Origin: an uncultured Clostridia bacterium
GTDB taxonomy: Bacteria > Bacillota > Clostridia > Christensenellales > Borkfalkiaceae
Assembly (NCBI GenBank): GCA_934271735.1
Contig: CAKQSB010000001.1
Coordinates: 121,643 to 185,642 of the forward strand
Length of the DNA: 64,000 bases
Direction of reading: 5' to 3'
Below are positions 9,240 to 19,400 of this stretch, piece after piece (positions within the stretch are counted from its first letter, which is position 1; every line of letters begins with the position of its first letter). Made by a program: the position numbers and the translations under genes. A model generated the notes under the pieces. The model did not search any database and was not told the origin of the DNA. It was given only the letters and a program-made list of their open reading frames with translations.

Positions 9240-9974
9240 TCACAAATCGATTTCGGACTTGAACGAGATTCTTCCGCCGTAAAAATCCCTTAAATACCGC
9301 CTGTCGGCTTCGGGAATTTCCGACCCGACTTCCACTCTTCCGCTTGCCGATAAAATCACTTCCCGAAGAATTTTCCCTTCGTTTTTGCAAGGAAGCGCGG
9401 GGAGCAGCCGCGATCTTTCGAGAAGATTGTAATTTCCGTCGTAAACCGAGCCGTTTCTGACTATCGCCTTTTTCCCGCGTTTTTCCCCGACGAGAAATCT
9501 GACGAACTCTTTGAGTTGTCCGCTCGTGAAAACGGACGGAATATATCCGACGACCTCTTCCCACTTGCGTTTTAAAGGCGCGAGCCTGAAATTGAAAATC
9601 CCGTCCACGGCGTAATCTTTCAAAGTCCGTATTCTTCTTATAACGTATCTCTTGTCGTCGTCGATATCGGCGGCGATAAGCGCGCTGTATAAAATTTCTC
9701 TTTCAAAGGGTCTGAGCCCCGCGGCGGGAATTCCCTTTTTAAAATAGTCGTATTTATATCCGACGGTTATAACGTCCGCGATTTTGTCTTCCGTTTCGCT
9801 CCTTAAATAATCTTCGTATTTATCCGCGACGGAAATAACGAGCGTCTGCCGCGCCCCTCCGCCAAAAACCTCGAAGCTTCCGCCGGCGTCCTTTATCGCC
9901 TCCGCGAGCGTCGCCGCAACGTATTTTACCCCCGAAAATTTAGTATCCTCGTCAGAAATTTTTATAAGTCTCAT
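9240..9974 (-). CDS. YtxC-like putative sporulation protein
   Basis: The protein has 244 residues, is soluble and has no signal peptide. The middle segment (DYAVDGIFNFRL, then an acidic/hydrophobic region) resembles the FINFRL core I recall for the YtxC family of spore-formers, and ytxC also lies by thrS in Bacillus subtilis. Function in that family is not established. No good ribosome site is visible before the ATG, and the upstream ATPase stop is only 32 bases away, so it may be co-transcribed with it. The call rests on a short motif and position, so it is moderate. Confidence 0.55.
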   Translation of the reverse strand: MRLIKISDEDTKFSGVKYVAATLAEAIKDAGGSFEVFGGGARQTLVISVADKYEDYLRSETEDKIADVITVGYKYDYFKKGIPAAGLRPFEREILYSALIAADIDDDKRYVIRRIRTLKDYAVDGIFNFRLAPLKRKWEEVVGYIPSVFTSGQLKEFVRFLVGEKRGKKAIVRNGSVYDGNYNLLERSRLLPALPCKNEGKILREVILSASGRVEVGSEIPEADRRYLRDFYGGRISFKSEIDL

Positions 9975-10006
9975 GCTATTAGTCTATGCTAAAAACCGCG
10001 TTTAAT

Positions 10007-12640
10007 TTAACAAAACTTCTTTCTCGCGGAATTTTTTTTCATAAGCCTGTAAAACAGCTTGTAAATTTCGGAGAACAGAACGCACGTCGAGCATACCCCG
10101 ATTATCTTCGCCCAGAGAACGAGCGGGAGCGGTTCGGTTTTGAAAAATCCGCCCAGAACCTGCGTAATCAGTATCTGAAAGGCAAACGTCACCGCAAAAA
10201 CAACGACCATAAGCTTGTTATTTCCTATCGCTTCGAAAACGCTTTCGCCCGAAAGCTTGCGGCAGTTAAACGCGTTGAAGAGCTGGAATATGACGAACAT
10301 ACAGAAAAGCGTTGTGGGAACGAGGTTTATTCCCGCGCCCAAAAAGTCGAAAAGATACTGCAAAACGATGAGCATAGCCATATACGCCCCTTGCGCGACT
10401 ATCCTTACGAGCATTTTAGGCGTTACTATTCCGTCCGTACGTTTCACGGGCTTCCGGCTTAAAACGTCCTTTCCGCCACGTTCGAGACCGAGCGTGAGCG
10501 CCGGCGGTCCGTCCATAATTATATCTATCCATAAAAGTTGCACGGCGTTGAACGGACTTACAAGCCCGAACAAAAGACTTATTATAACGACAAGCATCGC
10601 CGTTACGTTCACCGTCAGCTGAAAGGTAATGAACCTCTGGAAATTCCTGTAAATGTTTCTGCCGAACGAAACGGCTTTGACTATCGTCGAAAAGGAATCG
10701 TCTAAAAGCACGATGTCGCTCGCTTCCTTGGTTATCTCCGACCCCGAACCCATTGCGATTCCGATATCGGCGTGTTTTATCGCGGGAGCGTCGTTCACCC
10801 CGTCGCCCGTCACCGCGACGACCGCGCCGGACATTTTCAAAGCTTCCACGACTTTGAGTTTAACCGACGGCGTACTTCTCGCGATAACGCCTATTCCGCG
10901 TATTTTCTCCTTTAATTTTTCAAGCGGCATAGTTTCGATTTCGTCCGCCATAACAACCTGATCTTCGCTCGTTATTATTCCCGCTTCCATCGCTATCGCG
11001 GCAGCTGTGGACGCATTGTCGCCCGTCATCATCTTAACGTCTATCCCCGCGTTTTTGCATTGCTCGACGGAACGCGCCACGTCCTTTCTCAAGGGATCGG
11101 AAATAACAACGTAACCGTCGAAAACAAATCCGCCTTGTTTTATTTCTTCCGCAACGCCGCACCCCGAAGAATTTTCTTTGCGGGCAAACGCTATAACCCT
11201 TTTACCCTTTTTCTGAAAAACGCTTATTTCGGACAAAATGGTTTCCGCCTCGCTTTTCTTATCGGAAAGGGGCAGAATTTTTTCGGGCGCGCCTTTTACG
11301 TAAACGACGTTCTTTCCGCCAGAAAAGCACTCCGTAGCCATATATTTGTTATCCGAATTAAACGGCAAAACCTCGCCTATAAGTCGTTTATCGCGTAGTT
11401 TTTCATAGTTTACCCCGTGATGGAGCGCATACTTTAAAAGCGCGCCCTCGGTTGCCGAACCGTACGCTCTGAGGTTGGATTTTTCGGTTTTAAGTATAGC
11501 CGAGGAATTGACTGCGGAATTGAAAAGTATATTTTGTTCCGAGGTCTTCCCTCTCTCCCCGAAAACTCTTTCCACCCTCATATCGTTTTCGGTTAAAGTC
11601 CCGGTTTTGTCCGAACAGATAACGCTGACGCACCCGACCGTTTCCGCGGCGACGAGTTTTCTTATGAGCGCGTTGGATTTGGCGAGCTTTAAAACGTTTA
11701 ACGAAAGCGATATCGCGGCGGTTGTGGGCAGTCCCTCGGGAACGGCGGCGACTATTAAAACGATAGCTTCTATGAACGCGTCCTGAACGGATAAAAAGCT
11801 CAGAGAATCGGTTACGGAAAGACGAAGAACGGAAAGAATAAACGCTATTCCCGCCGAAATCGCCCCGATAACCGTTATCTTTTTGCCGAGCTTGCCGAGT
11901 TTTTCGTTAAGCGGCGCGCTCCCCGCGATTTCCGTTTTCAGTTCTCCCGCGATTTTGCCGAGTTCGGCGTTGTCCCCGACGGCGGTTACGAGCATTTTGC
12001 CCGTTCCCTGGCTTGCGAAAGTACCCGAATAAACGCAATTTTTTCTTTCCGCAAGCGGAGTTTTGTCGCTTAACTTTGCAAGGCGTTTTGTCGAACGTTC
12101 GCTCTCGCCCGTAAGAGTGGATTCGTCGGTTTTAAGCCCGTTACACTCGGTAAGTCTGCCGTCGGCGACTATTTTATCGCCCGTTTCGACGATAAGAATA
12201 TCCCCCGCGACCACTTCTTCTTTGGGAATAAGCGTAAGTTTGCCGTCGCGGATAACTTTCACGCTTACGCGGTCGTAAACCGTGCCGAGTAGCTCGAACG
12301 CCCTTTCCGAACGCCCTTCCATAAAGACGGTAAGACACGCGGAAATCAGAATGGCGATTAAAATTCCTATACACTCGTAAACGTCGCACGAGCCGTTTTT
12401 GATAAACTTCCCGACATTTACGCCCACGGTTATCACCCAGGCAAATTCGAGAATTATTAAAGTCGGCTCGGACAAAGCCTCGAAAAACCGCCTTATAACC
12501 GACTTTTTCTTCTTCGGGGTGATTTTGTTCGCGCCGAATTTCCGCCTGTTTTTTTCAACCTGAGCGCGGGTAAGCCCCGCCGTCTCGCTCGTTTCGAAAT
12601 AGTTTTCCAAGTCCTTTATTTTTGCGGAATGAGCGTTCAT
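10007..12640 (-). CDS. P-type cation-transporting ATPase, calcium (type II) class
   Basis: The protein has 877 residues. An N-terminal cation ATPase domain is followed by the actuator loop with TGES (177-180), helix M4 with VAAVPEGLP (298-305, the type II calcium-site motif), the phosphorylation site DKTGT with Asp344, the nucleotide-binding KGAPE, and the hinge MMTGDN and TGDGVNDAPA. M6 contains LLWIDIIMDGPPAL, at the place of the second metal-site motif. About ten membrane helices are expected, with the protein in the cytoplasmic membrane exporting Ca2+ (or possibly Mn2+) at the cost of ATP. The protein is complete and all catalytic motifs are intact. The exact ion is inferred from the PEGL class only. 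Confidence 0.92.
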   Translation of the reverse strand: MNAHSAKIKDLENYFETSETAGLTRAQVEKNRRKFGANKITPKKKKSVIRRFFEALSEPTLIILEFAWVITVGVNVGKFIKNGSCDVYECIGILIAILISACLTVFMEGRSERAFELLGTVYDRVSVKVIRDGKLTLIPKEEVVAGDILIVETGDKIVADGRLTECNGLKTDESTLTGESERSTKRLAKLSDKTPLAERKNCVYSGTFASQGTGKMLVTAVGDNAELGKIAGELKTEIAGSAPLNEKLGKLGKKITVIGAISAGIAFILSVLRLSVTDSLSFLSVQDAFIEAIVLIVAAVPEGLPTTAAISLSLNVLKLAKSNALIRKLVAAETVGCVSVICSDKTGTLTENDMRVERVFGERGKTSEQNILFNSAVNSSAILKTEKSNLRAYGSATEGALLKYALHHGVNYEKLRDKRLIGEVLPFNSDNKYMATECFSGGKNVVYVKGAPEKILPLSDKKSEAETILSEISVFQKKGKRVIAFARKENSSGCGVAEEIKQGGFVFDGYVVISDPLRKDVARSVEQCKNAGIDVKMMTGDNASTAAAIAMEAGIITSEDQVVMADEIETMPLEKLKEKIRGIGVIARSTPSVKLKVVEALKMSGAVVAVTGDGVNDAPAIKHADIGIAMGSGSEITKEASDIVLLDDSFSTIVKAVSFGRNIYRNFQRFITFQLTVNVTAMLVVIISLLFGLVSPFNAVQLLWIDIIMDGPPALTLGLERGGKDVLSRKPVKRTDGIVTPKMLVRIVAQGAYMAMLIVLQYLFDFLGAGINLVPTTLFCMFVIFQLFNAFNCRKLSGESVFEAIGNNKLMVVVFAVTFAFQILITQVLGGFFKTEPLPLVLWAKIIGVCSTCVLFSEIYKLFYRLMKKNSARKKFC
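11378..11389 (-). repeat. Dispersed 12-mer AAACGACTTATA, copy 2
   Basis: This copy lies inside the P-type ATPase gene, where it is read as part of DKRLIGEVL. On the minus strand it is followed by GGCGAGGTTTT, matching the longer consensus. Confidence 0.8.
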
Positions 12641-12761
12641 TATGACCTCTTTTTTCGTTTTTATTCCTTTAATATATATTGATTTCCGCCGCCTTTTATG
12701 CTTTTATGAACATAAAGCGGGACGGAAAAATAAGGATAATCGATTTTTTATCTCCGAACGG

Positions 12762-12790
12762 TTGAAAAAAAGGAATAAAAGTGATATTAT
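12762..12790 (+). promoter_or_regulatory. Promoter of the phosphoribosyltransferase gene
   Basis: TTGAAA (12762-12767), 17 bases, TATTAT (12785-12790). The start codon at 12822 follows with GAGGTG as ribosome site. Confidence 0.7.
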
Positions 12791-12821
12791 ATTGTTTGTC
12801 AGTAAATTACGAGGTGACAAA

Positions 12822-13361
12822 ATGAAAGATTTTCTTACGATCGATATACAGGGCTTTAAAGCCGACCTTCCCATTCTTCCTCTGCCGAGCGGAATAAACA
12901 TCGCGTTTTTCAATCTGCACGGCGCGGTTAAAATGACCGAACATTGCGGTAAAAAACTTGCCGAACACTTAAAGGATTGCGACGTTTTAATCACCGCCGA
13001 ATCCAAGGGCTTACAGCTCTGCCACGTCTGCGCGAGAGAACTCGGACACGATTTTTACGCCGTCGCGAGAAAATCCCGCAAGCTTTATATGCAGGACGGA
13101 ATAGGCGTAGAATACGGCTCGTCGATAACGACGGGTACTCCGCAGAAATTGTTCCTTTCCAAACACGATATGGAGCTTCTGAAAGGCAAAAAAGTAGGTA
13201 TCGTGGACGATGTGGTTTCCACGGGCGAAAGTCTTTCGGGGCTTGAAAAACTGGTAACGGAAGCCGGCGGAATAATCGTCAAAAAGGCGTTTGTACTCGC
13301 CGAAGGCAAAGCCGCCGACAGAGACGATATAGTTTATCTCGCGAAAATCCCGCTTTTATAA
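12822..13361 (+). CDS. Adenine/xanthine-type phosphoribosyltransferase family protein
   Basis: The protein has 179 residues. The frame extends upstream to 12642, but the start at 12822 is chosen because it follows the promoter and GAGGTG, and the extra 60 codons look non-coding. The PRPP-binding loop is clear: VGIVDDVVSTGESL (about residues 125-138). An AESKGLQLC segment near residue 65 and ARKSRKLYM near 90 match the APRT/xanthine PRT fold. It would join a purine base to PRPP for nucleotide salvage in the cytoplasm. The base specificity cannot be told from the sequence; it could also be a PRT-like regulator. Confidence 0.8.
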   Translation: MKDFLTIDIQGFKADLPILPLPSGINIAFFNLHGAVKMTEHCGKKLAEHLKDCDVLITAESKGLQLCHVCARELGHDFYAVARKSRKLYMQDGIGVEYGSSITTGTPQKLFLSKHDMELLKGKKVGIVDDVVSTGESLSGLEKLVTEAGGIIVKKAFVLAEGKAADRDDIVYLAKIPLL

Positions 13362-13426
13362 ACAAAATCACGCTTTTTAAGCTAAACAACGCTTTTATAA
13401 GCAAAATCAATTTTAAAGATAAAAAC

Positions 13427-13467
13427 AGGCTGCAGGCACTCCCGAAAGGAAACGCCGCAGCCTTTTA
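13427..13467 (+). terminator. Bidirectional terminator between convergent genes
   Basis: AGGCTGC pairs with GCAGCCT and an inner GGC with GCC after a one-base bulge. TTTTATT follows on the plus strand and GTTTTTATC on the minus strand. Confidence 0.75.
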
Positions 13468-13479
13468 TTGTGCGTAAAA

Positions 13480-15492
13480 TCAAGCGAGGGGAAAAGTCGC
13501 GGAGAAAATCGTAATCCCGTCCTTTCTCTCGTAAGTCAGCTTGCCGTGCATAGATTCCACGGCGTTTTTCGCCAAAAATAAGCCTAAGCCCGAATTATTT
13601 TCGGATTCCTCGCCCGAAACGAACGGTTCGAAAATATTCTTGTCGGTCGCCACTCCTCTGCCGTCGTCCGCGATTTCCAGACGGCACATACCTTTTCTCT
13701 TGGTTGCCGAAACGGAAAGCCGCGTACAGAACGAATGTTCTATAGCGTTTAAAACAAGATTTAAAACAACGCTTTCCAAAGCCGCCTTTTTCGCGTAAAC
13801 GTAAAGATTGTCGGGGAACGTTACGGAAAGGATTATGCCGTTCGCTTCGCAGTCCGGGCGAAGATCGTCGGTAACTTTTCTCACAATCGCGCTTAAATCG
13901 AGAATTTCAGACTGTTCGGCAACGTAATTCTGCCTGCCGTACTTCCCTAAATCCGCGAAATCTTTTTTAAGTTCCGAAGTTTTCTGCAAAATGAAATCGA
14001 CTTTCGCCAAAATTTCGGGATCGGACGCGTTCTGCCTTAAATCGGACAGCGAACCGCCTATTCCGACGACGGTTTTTTTCATATCGTGGCTCACGTATAA
14101 CAAAATTTTATCGCGTTCGGATAAAACGTTCTGCAAACTCTGCGTTTGTTTTTCCACTTCTTTTTCAAGATTCGTCGTAAGATAACGGTTGCGTATTTCG
14201 GCGGAAATAAATTCGCGGAAACCCAAAACTATTGTTATGACGAGCATAACGAAACAAAGCCAGAACGTGGGCGTACGCATGACAAACGGCAACGTTCCGC
14301 CCGAAAACAAATCCGTCGTCGCGACAGCGCCCGCAATCACGCCGTTGAGCAAAAACCCCGCGGGTTTTCCCGAAAGAACGCCCTTAGCGGTGAACCCGAA
14401 CACAACGGCGACGCAGAAAATCTCCGAAACGGCGCAAATAATACTAAGCGTCCTGTAAGCGGAAACGCTCCCCGCAAACGGCGCGACGAACGCGAGAACG
14501 CACATAGCCGCGGCGAGAACGCACACGGGATATAAAACAGGAATTTTCCCCGCCTTTTTCGGAATATACAAAGCCGAGGAAAACACCGTCAGCCCCACGG
14601 AAAAACGGCGCGCTCCGATAAGAAAATAAGGCGCGGAAGAATGTCCGAACAGACAATAAGTCGAAAAGAACATACAAAAAACGCTCATCGAGAACAGTAA
14701 TTGCGGGAAAAACGTAAGCGAACGCTTCAGAACGCAGATAAAAAGGAACAAAAGAAGAGTGGAAACTCCTATTATCGCGCCGATTAAAAGCATCGAGCGA
14801 TTTCTCGAAACAACGCGTTTTACCGCCGCCTCTTCGCCGATTAAAATTCCGTCCGTAATCCCCACGAAATTGTCGTTATCCGTTTCATAATGCACGGTGA
14901 CGGAAATTTCCCTCGAAAATCTTTTTTCGGGCGAAACGGGAATATCGATAAAAAGCGGCTCTGTGGCGTCGATATGAGAGACCGAATCGTCGAATTCCGA
15001 AAGATCGGAATATCCCGTGTAATAAGAAACGTTGTATCTGTCTATCGAACCGATATAAAATTTATTCTGATACTGCACATACACGCTGCACGACGAAAAC
15101 ACGAACGGAATATACATCGTAAGATGCCAGTTTCCGTCGGCTCTCAGAAGATAATCGAGTGAAGCGGCGTCACCCCACTCATCTGCCGCAAGCGTGTCGA
15201 TATAAAAGCGATACGTACCCCTCTTCGCGGGATTTTTACCCGTATCGGCGTTCGAAACGACTTCCCCGAGTTCCGCAAAATCGTTCGGGGAATAGTTTAC
15301 CGCCGTCATTTTCATAACTCCTTTCACGTCTTTGACGGAAACGGCGTTCACCTTTGTATCGGAAACCGTAATCACCTTCACGGGAACTTCCGCGGCGGCG
15401 TTTTTTCCCGATCCGCCGAGCGCAAGCGAAAGCGCGAGACAAAAAACCACCGCCAATGCCCAAGTCACGATATTCGCTATCTTTTTTTTCAT
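13480..15492 (-). CDS. Sensor histidine kinase, 7TMR-DISM type
   Basis: The protein has 670 residues. A signal peptide (1-35) is followed by an extracellular beta-rich sensor domain (about 36-230) of the DISMED2 kind, seven membrane helices (about 232-425), a short coiled coil, and a HisKA-like domain with the phospho-accepting His469 in LLYVSHDMKK. A HATPase_c domain with DDGRGV (N/G1 box) and GLGLFLAKN (G2 box) completes it. Such receptors are known or thought to sense carbohydrates or their products outside the cell. The gene overlaps the response-regulator stop by four bases (ATGA), so the two are translationally coupled. It lies opposite the giant surface-protein gene, a plausible target. 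Confidence 0.93.
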   Translation of the reverse strand: MKKKIANIVTWALAVVFCLALSLALGGSGKNAAAEVPVKVITVSDTKVNAVSVKDVKGVMKMTAVNYSPNDFAELGEVVSNADTGKNPAKRGTYRFYIDTLAADEWGDAASLDYLLRADGNWHLTMYIPFVFSSCSVYVQYQNKFYIGSIDRYNVSYYTGYSDLSEFDDSVSHIDATEPLFIDIPVSPEKRFSREISVTVHYETDNDNFVGITDGILIGEEAAVKRVVSRNRSMLLIGAIIGVSTLLLFLFICVLKRSLTFFPQLLFSMSVFCMFFSTYCLFGHSSAPYFLIGARRFSVGLTVFSSALYIPKKAGKIPVLYPVCVLAAAMCVLAFVAPFAGSVSAYRTLSIICAVSEIFCVAVVFGFTAKGVLSGKPAGFLLNGVIAGAVATTDLFSGGTLPFVMRTPTFWLCFVMLVITIVLGFREFISAEIRNRYLTTNLEKEVEKQTQSLQNVLSERDKILLYVSHDMKKTVVGIGGSLSDLRQNASDPEILAKVDFILQKTSELKKDFADLGKYGRQNYVAEQSEILDLSAIVRKVTDDLRPDCEANGIILSVTFPDNLYVYAKKAALESVVLNLVLNAIEHSFCTRLSVSATKRKGMCRLEIADDGRGVATDKNIFEPFVSGEESENNSGLGLFLAKNAVESMHGKLTYERKDGITIFSATFPLA

Positions 15493-16166
15493 AAGTTATC
15501 CCCCGTAAAACAATACCCTTTGTTAAATTCCGTGCGGATTATATCCGCGGCGGGCAAAGCCTCTTTGAGTTTTCTTCTCAGCGACGACAAATGTGCGCGG
15601 ATCGTCGTGGTATGCAAACTCGGCGCGCACCATATTTCCTCGTAAATCTCGTCGGCGGTGAAATATCTGCCCTTATGCTTTACCAGAAAGAACAGGATAT
15701 TAAACTCCGACGGCGTGAGCGAAACGGCGGCGTTTCCGCATTTCACCGTGCGCGTGTTGGCGTTTACCGAAAAAGACCCGAAAGTTTCCACCGCGTCCGC
15801 CTTGGGGAGCAGCCTTATCGCGATATGAGTTTCCAGAAGTCTCATCGTGCAGGGCTTAACGACATAATCGACCGCGCCGGAAGTAAGCCCCGCCATAATA
15901 TAATCCTCGCCGCTTAAAGAAGACAGAATTATCACGGGCGGCAGGGCGGGCGATTTCAGCAAATCCATACCCATACTGTTTTTTAAAATCAAATCCAGAA
16001 CGATCGCGTCGAAATTCCCCTCTTCCGAAAGAATTTCCGCCGCCTCGTCCACGTCCTGAGCCGTGAAAACGAAATTCTCGGGCGAAAAATACATAGCGAT
16101 TTCTCTTTTCAGTTTTTCGTCGTCCTCCACGATAAGAAGTTTTCTTCCTTTAACGGTGTAATCCAT
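15489..16166 (-). CDS. OmpR/PhoB-family response regulator
   Basis: The protein has 225 residues. A longer frame reaches 16292, but the ATG at 16166 follows GGAGAATATTTT and begins right before the receiver domain, so I prefer it. The receiver has the acidic pair D15/D16, phospho-acceptor Asp58 (IVLDL) and the conserved Lys in YVVKPC. The C-terminal winged helix (SLTPSEFNILFFL through RAHLSSLRRKL) binds DNA. It is the partner of the overlapping histidine kinase. The 289-base gap to the divergent surface-protein gene should contain control sites for both, but I see only a weak extended -10 (TGTGGTAGAAT near 16363-16373). Confidence 0.93.
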   Translation of the reverse strand: MDYTVKGRKLLIVEDDEKLKREIAMYFSPENFVFTAQDVDEAAEILSEEGNFDAIVLDLILKNSMGMDLLKSPALPPVIILSSLSGEDYIMAGLTSGAVDYVVKPCTMRLLETHIAIRLLPKADAVETFGSFSVNANTRTVKCGNAAVSLTPSEFNILFFLVKHKGRYFTADEIYEEIWCAPSLHTTTIRAHLSSLRRKLKEALPAADIIRTEFNKGYCFTGDNL

Positions 16167-16455
16167 AAAATATTCTCCGTAAATGCGGCGTTCCGACGAA
16201 AACAGGCGATTGCGCTGTTTGGACGAAACCCGACGCATTAAAAACAATATTATTATAACAAATAACCGCATACAATGCAACCCGCAAAACAATACCCGAA
16301 CTTGTAAAGATTTGTTAAGATTTCCTGCAACGGGCTTTATCTTCTTTCGGATAAAATAAACGTGTGGTAGAATAATCGCGTGTTAAAATAATAATGAAAA
16401 CTTCGTTTACGGAGTAAAAGGTATTTCACGAAAAAAAAAGGAGAAAGTTATTTAT

Positions 16456-19400
16456 ATGAAGACACAGAAAAAAAACCGCTGTGCGCTTTCGGCACTTGTC
16501 GCGGCGCTTTGTCTGTCGGTTTTAGCGTTCTGCGCATTATCGGTTTCCCCGACGACGACCGCCGAGGCAAGCCATAGCAGCACCGGAACGAATACCGTTG
16601 ACGAATGGAACGGTACGCAGGAGTCTGACAACCTTATAAACATCGGCGGAGACAGCACGAAATCAGACGGCTATGAACTCACTTCGCTCGGCTGGAATCT
16701 CGGCGAACAAAGTAATCAGATTTACAGCAAAGCCAGGTGGTACGATAACGTCGGTCTCGACACCGCCGAATACGGTTGGGGAATTCAGGCTAAAGGTTCA
16801 AGCGACGATATAGGCCTCAAAGATTTCACCAAAGGCGTATGGTATCCGATAACTCTTTCCGACGCGGACAGAGTAAAAGCAAACAAAGGCGATTTAAAGG
16901 TATACGCCGAAGCGATATATTACAGACAGAATATCGCGTTTTGCACTCACTATATATCGTTAAAGATATTCTTCCTCGACGCAGACGGTAAACAGCTCGC
17001 CGTTAAAGAGGTTACTAACACAATCGATAAAAGCGCGTATACGTTAAGGGTTTTAGGTTACAACGTGCCTGCAAACACCGCCTCGATGAGATATTACGTA
17101 TCCAACTGGGGTAGTCATACGGCTCGCCCGTTCATCGGCGGAATGCAATGTTGGCTCGTGGACAAAACCGCGCCCGCAGCTAAAGATATCACGCTCGATA
17201 AAAGCGGAATTACCGACGTCGCAAACAGCGTTGCGATTACCGGCGACACCGTTAAGTATATCGTGGACTTCGACGAAAAGATAAGCGTCGACTCTTACGG
17301 CGCGGCAAAGCTTGCCATAGACGGAACCGACGCGAAAATTACGGGCGCAGGCTCGCTCGTCACCGAAAACGGCGCAAGCAAAATCATATATACGTTCACC
17401 CTGCCCGAACTTGCGAAAAGCGGCAAATTGTCGCTTTATTCCGTAAGCGGGCTTACCATAAAAGACGAGGCGGGAAATACTCTCACTTACAACAACTCCT
17501 CTCCCGCCTCGGGTATGGTAACGTTCTATAAAACTATGAGCGTTACCTCAAAGCTCGGCAAGCTGACGTTCACGGGCAACGCGAAAGCGGTTTACGGAAC
17601 GGATTATTCGGCGACCATAACCGCGGCGACGGGTTACAACCTTCCGTCCGCCGTCACCGTAAAAATAGGCGGAACGGCGGCAAGCGGCTCGGCTTATACA
17701 TATAATAAAGCTACGGGCAAAATCACGATAAAAGGCTCGCAGATAAAAGGCGATATAATCGTCGAAGCGAACGGAGTCGCGAAGCAGACGACGGTTACTC
17801 TCGATCGTAACGGCGGAGCGGGCGGCTCGGCTTCGGTCACGGCGACATACGAACAGTCTATGCCGACGATCGATATCCCCTCTCTCAAAGGCTACACGTT
17901 CTTAGGCTATTATACGGCGGCAAACGGCGGCAAACAGTATTACAACGGCAACGGACAAGGCGTTTTAAATTGCGATTTTTATTCGCCGATTACCCTTTAC
18001 GCGCACTGGAAAGCCAATGAATATTCCGTAAAATATATCGGCAACAAGCCCGCGAACGCAAGTTCTTCTCTTTCGGGAACTATGGAAAACTCCTCGTTTA
18101 CTTACGACGAGAACGAAACTCTTACCGATTCGGGCTACACTCTTAAAGGTTATTCTTTCCTCGGCTGGGCGACCACCGCAAACGGAAACGTTGTATATCA
18201 AGACGGCGCGGCGGTGAAAAACCTCTCGGAAACGAACGGCGCGACGATTACTCTTTACGCCGTGTGGAAAGCGAATACGTACAACGTTCGTTATGATTCC
18301 AATAAACCCCGGAACGCAAGCGGAATTATCGAAGGCAACACGGCGACGACCTCACACACTTACGACAAAATAGAAAGCCTCGGCACAAACCGCTATTCGC
18401 TCGTCGGCTGGACTTTCCTCGGCTGGGCAAAAAACTCCGACGCAACCGCGGCGGAATTTGAAGATACCGTGACCGTTAAAAACCTTTCGGACGAAGACGG
18501 CGGCATCGTAAAACTTTACGCCGTGTGGAAAGCGAACGCTTACACGGTTATCTTCAACGGCAACAAACCCGCGGGCGCAAGCACTTCGATTTCCGGAACT
18601 ATGGCGAATGTTCCGCTTACTTACGACAACGGCGAAAATCTTCCCGAAGTCGGATATATGCTTAAAGGCTATACTTTCCTCGGCTGGGCGCTCGGCAGAG
18701 ACGAATCCGTAACGTTCAGGAACAAAGCGACGGTTAAAAACCTTATCTCTGCGAACGGCGGAAGCGTTACCCTTTACGCGATCTGGCAGGCTGAATCTTA
18801 CACGGTTTCGTTCGAAACCTCGGGCGGAAACCTCGCGGACTCCGTAACCGCGACTTTCGACGAAAAGCTTCCCGACGTAACCCCCGCCGTACGCAAAGGA
18901 TATAATTTCAAAGGTTATTTCTCCGAAATCAACGGCGGCGGAATTAAGTATTACAACGAAGACGGAACGGCTACGACCGTTAAATATACCGTAAACGGCA
19001 ATATCGCGCTTTACGCATTATGGTCGCCCGTCGTATACAATATCGAGCTTTACAGCGAGGGCGTATGCGTTTCCACGATAAAAGACGTGGTATTCGGCAT
19101 GTTACGTCTCCCTTCCGCCGAAACGCTCGGGCTTAAACGCGACAATTATACTTTTATCGGCTGGAACATTTACGACGAACAGAACTGGAGTATGTATAAC
19201 GCCGATACCGATTATTACGCTGGTCTTGCCGACTACGACGGGGAAACGGTTACTCTTCATGCCGCCTGGCTCGAAAAAGACCGTTACACAATCAACTTCG
19301 ACGCCAACGGCGGAATGGGCGCGCCCGCGACGGCGCAGGCTCACGAGGGAGAAACGATTGTTTTAAGCGACGTAATCCCCACGCGAAACAACTATACTTT

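Noticed and set aside
12642..12821. Upstream extension of the phosphoribosyltransferase frame
   Set aside because: The promoter (12762-12790) and ribosome site lie inside it; the family starts at MKDFLTID.
16167..16292. N-terminal extension of the response regulator
   Set aside because: Receiver domain starts right after the ATG at 16166, which has a good ribosome site; the extension is hydrophobic and not seen in the family.
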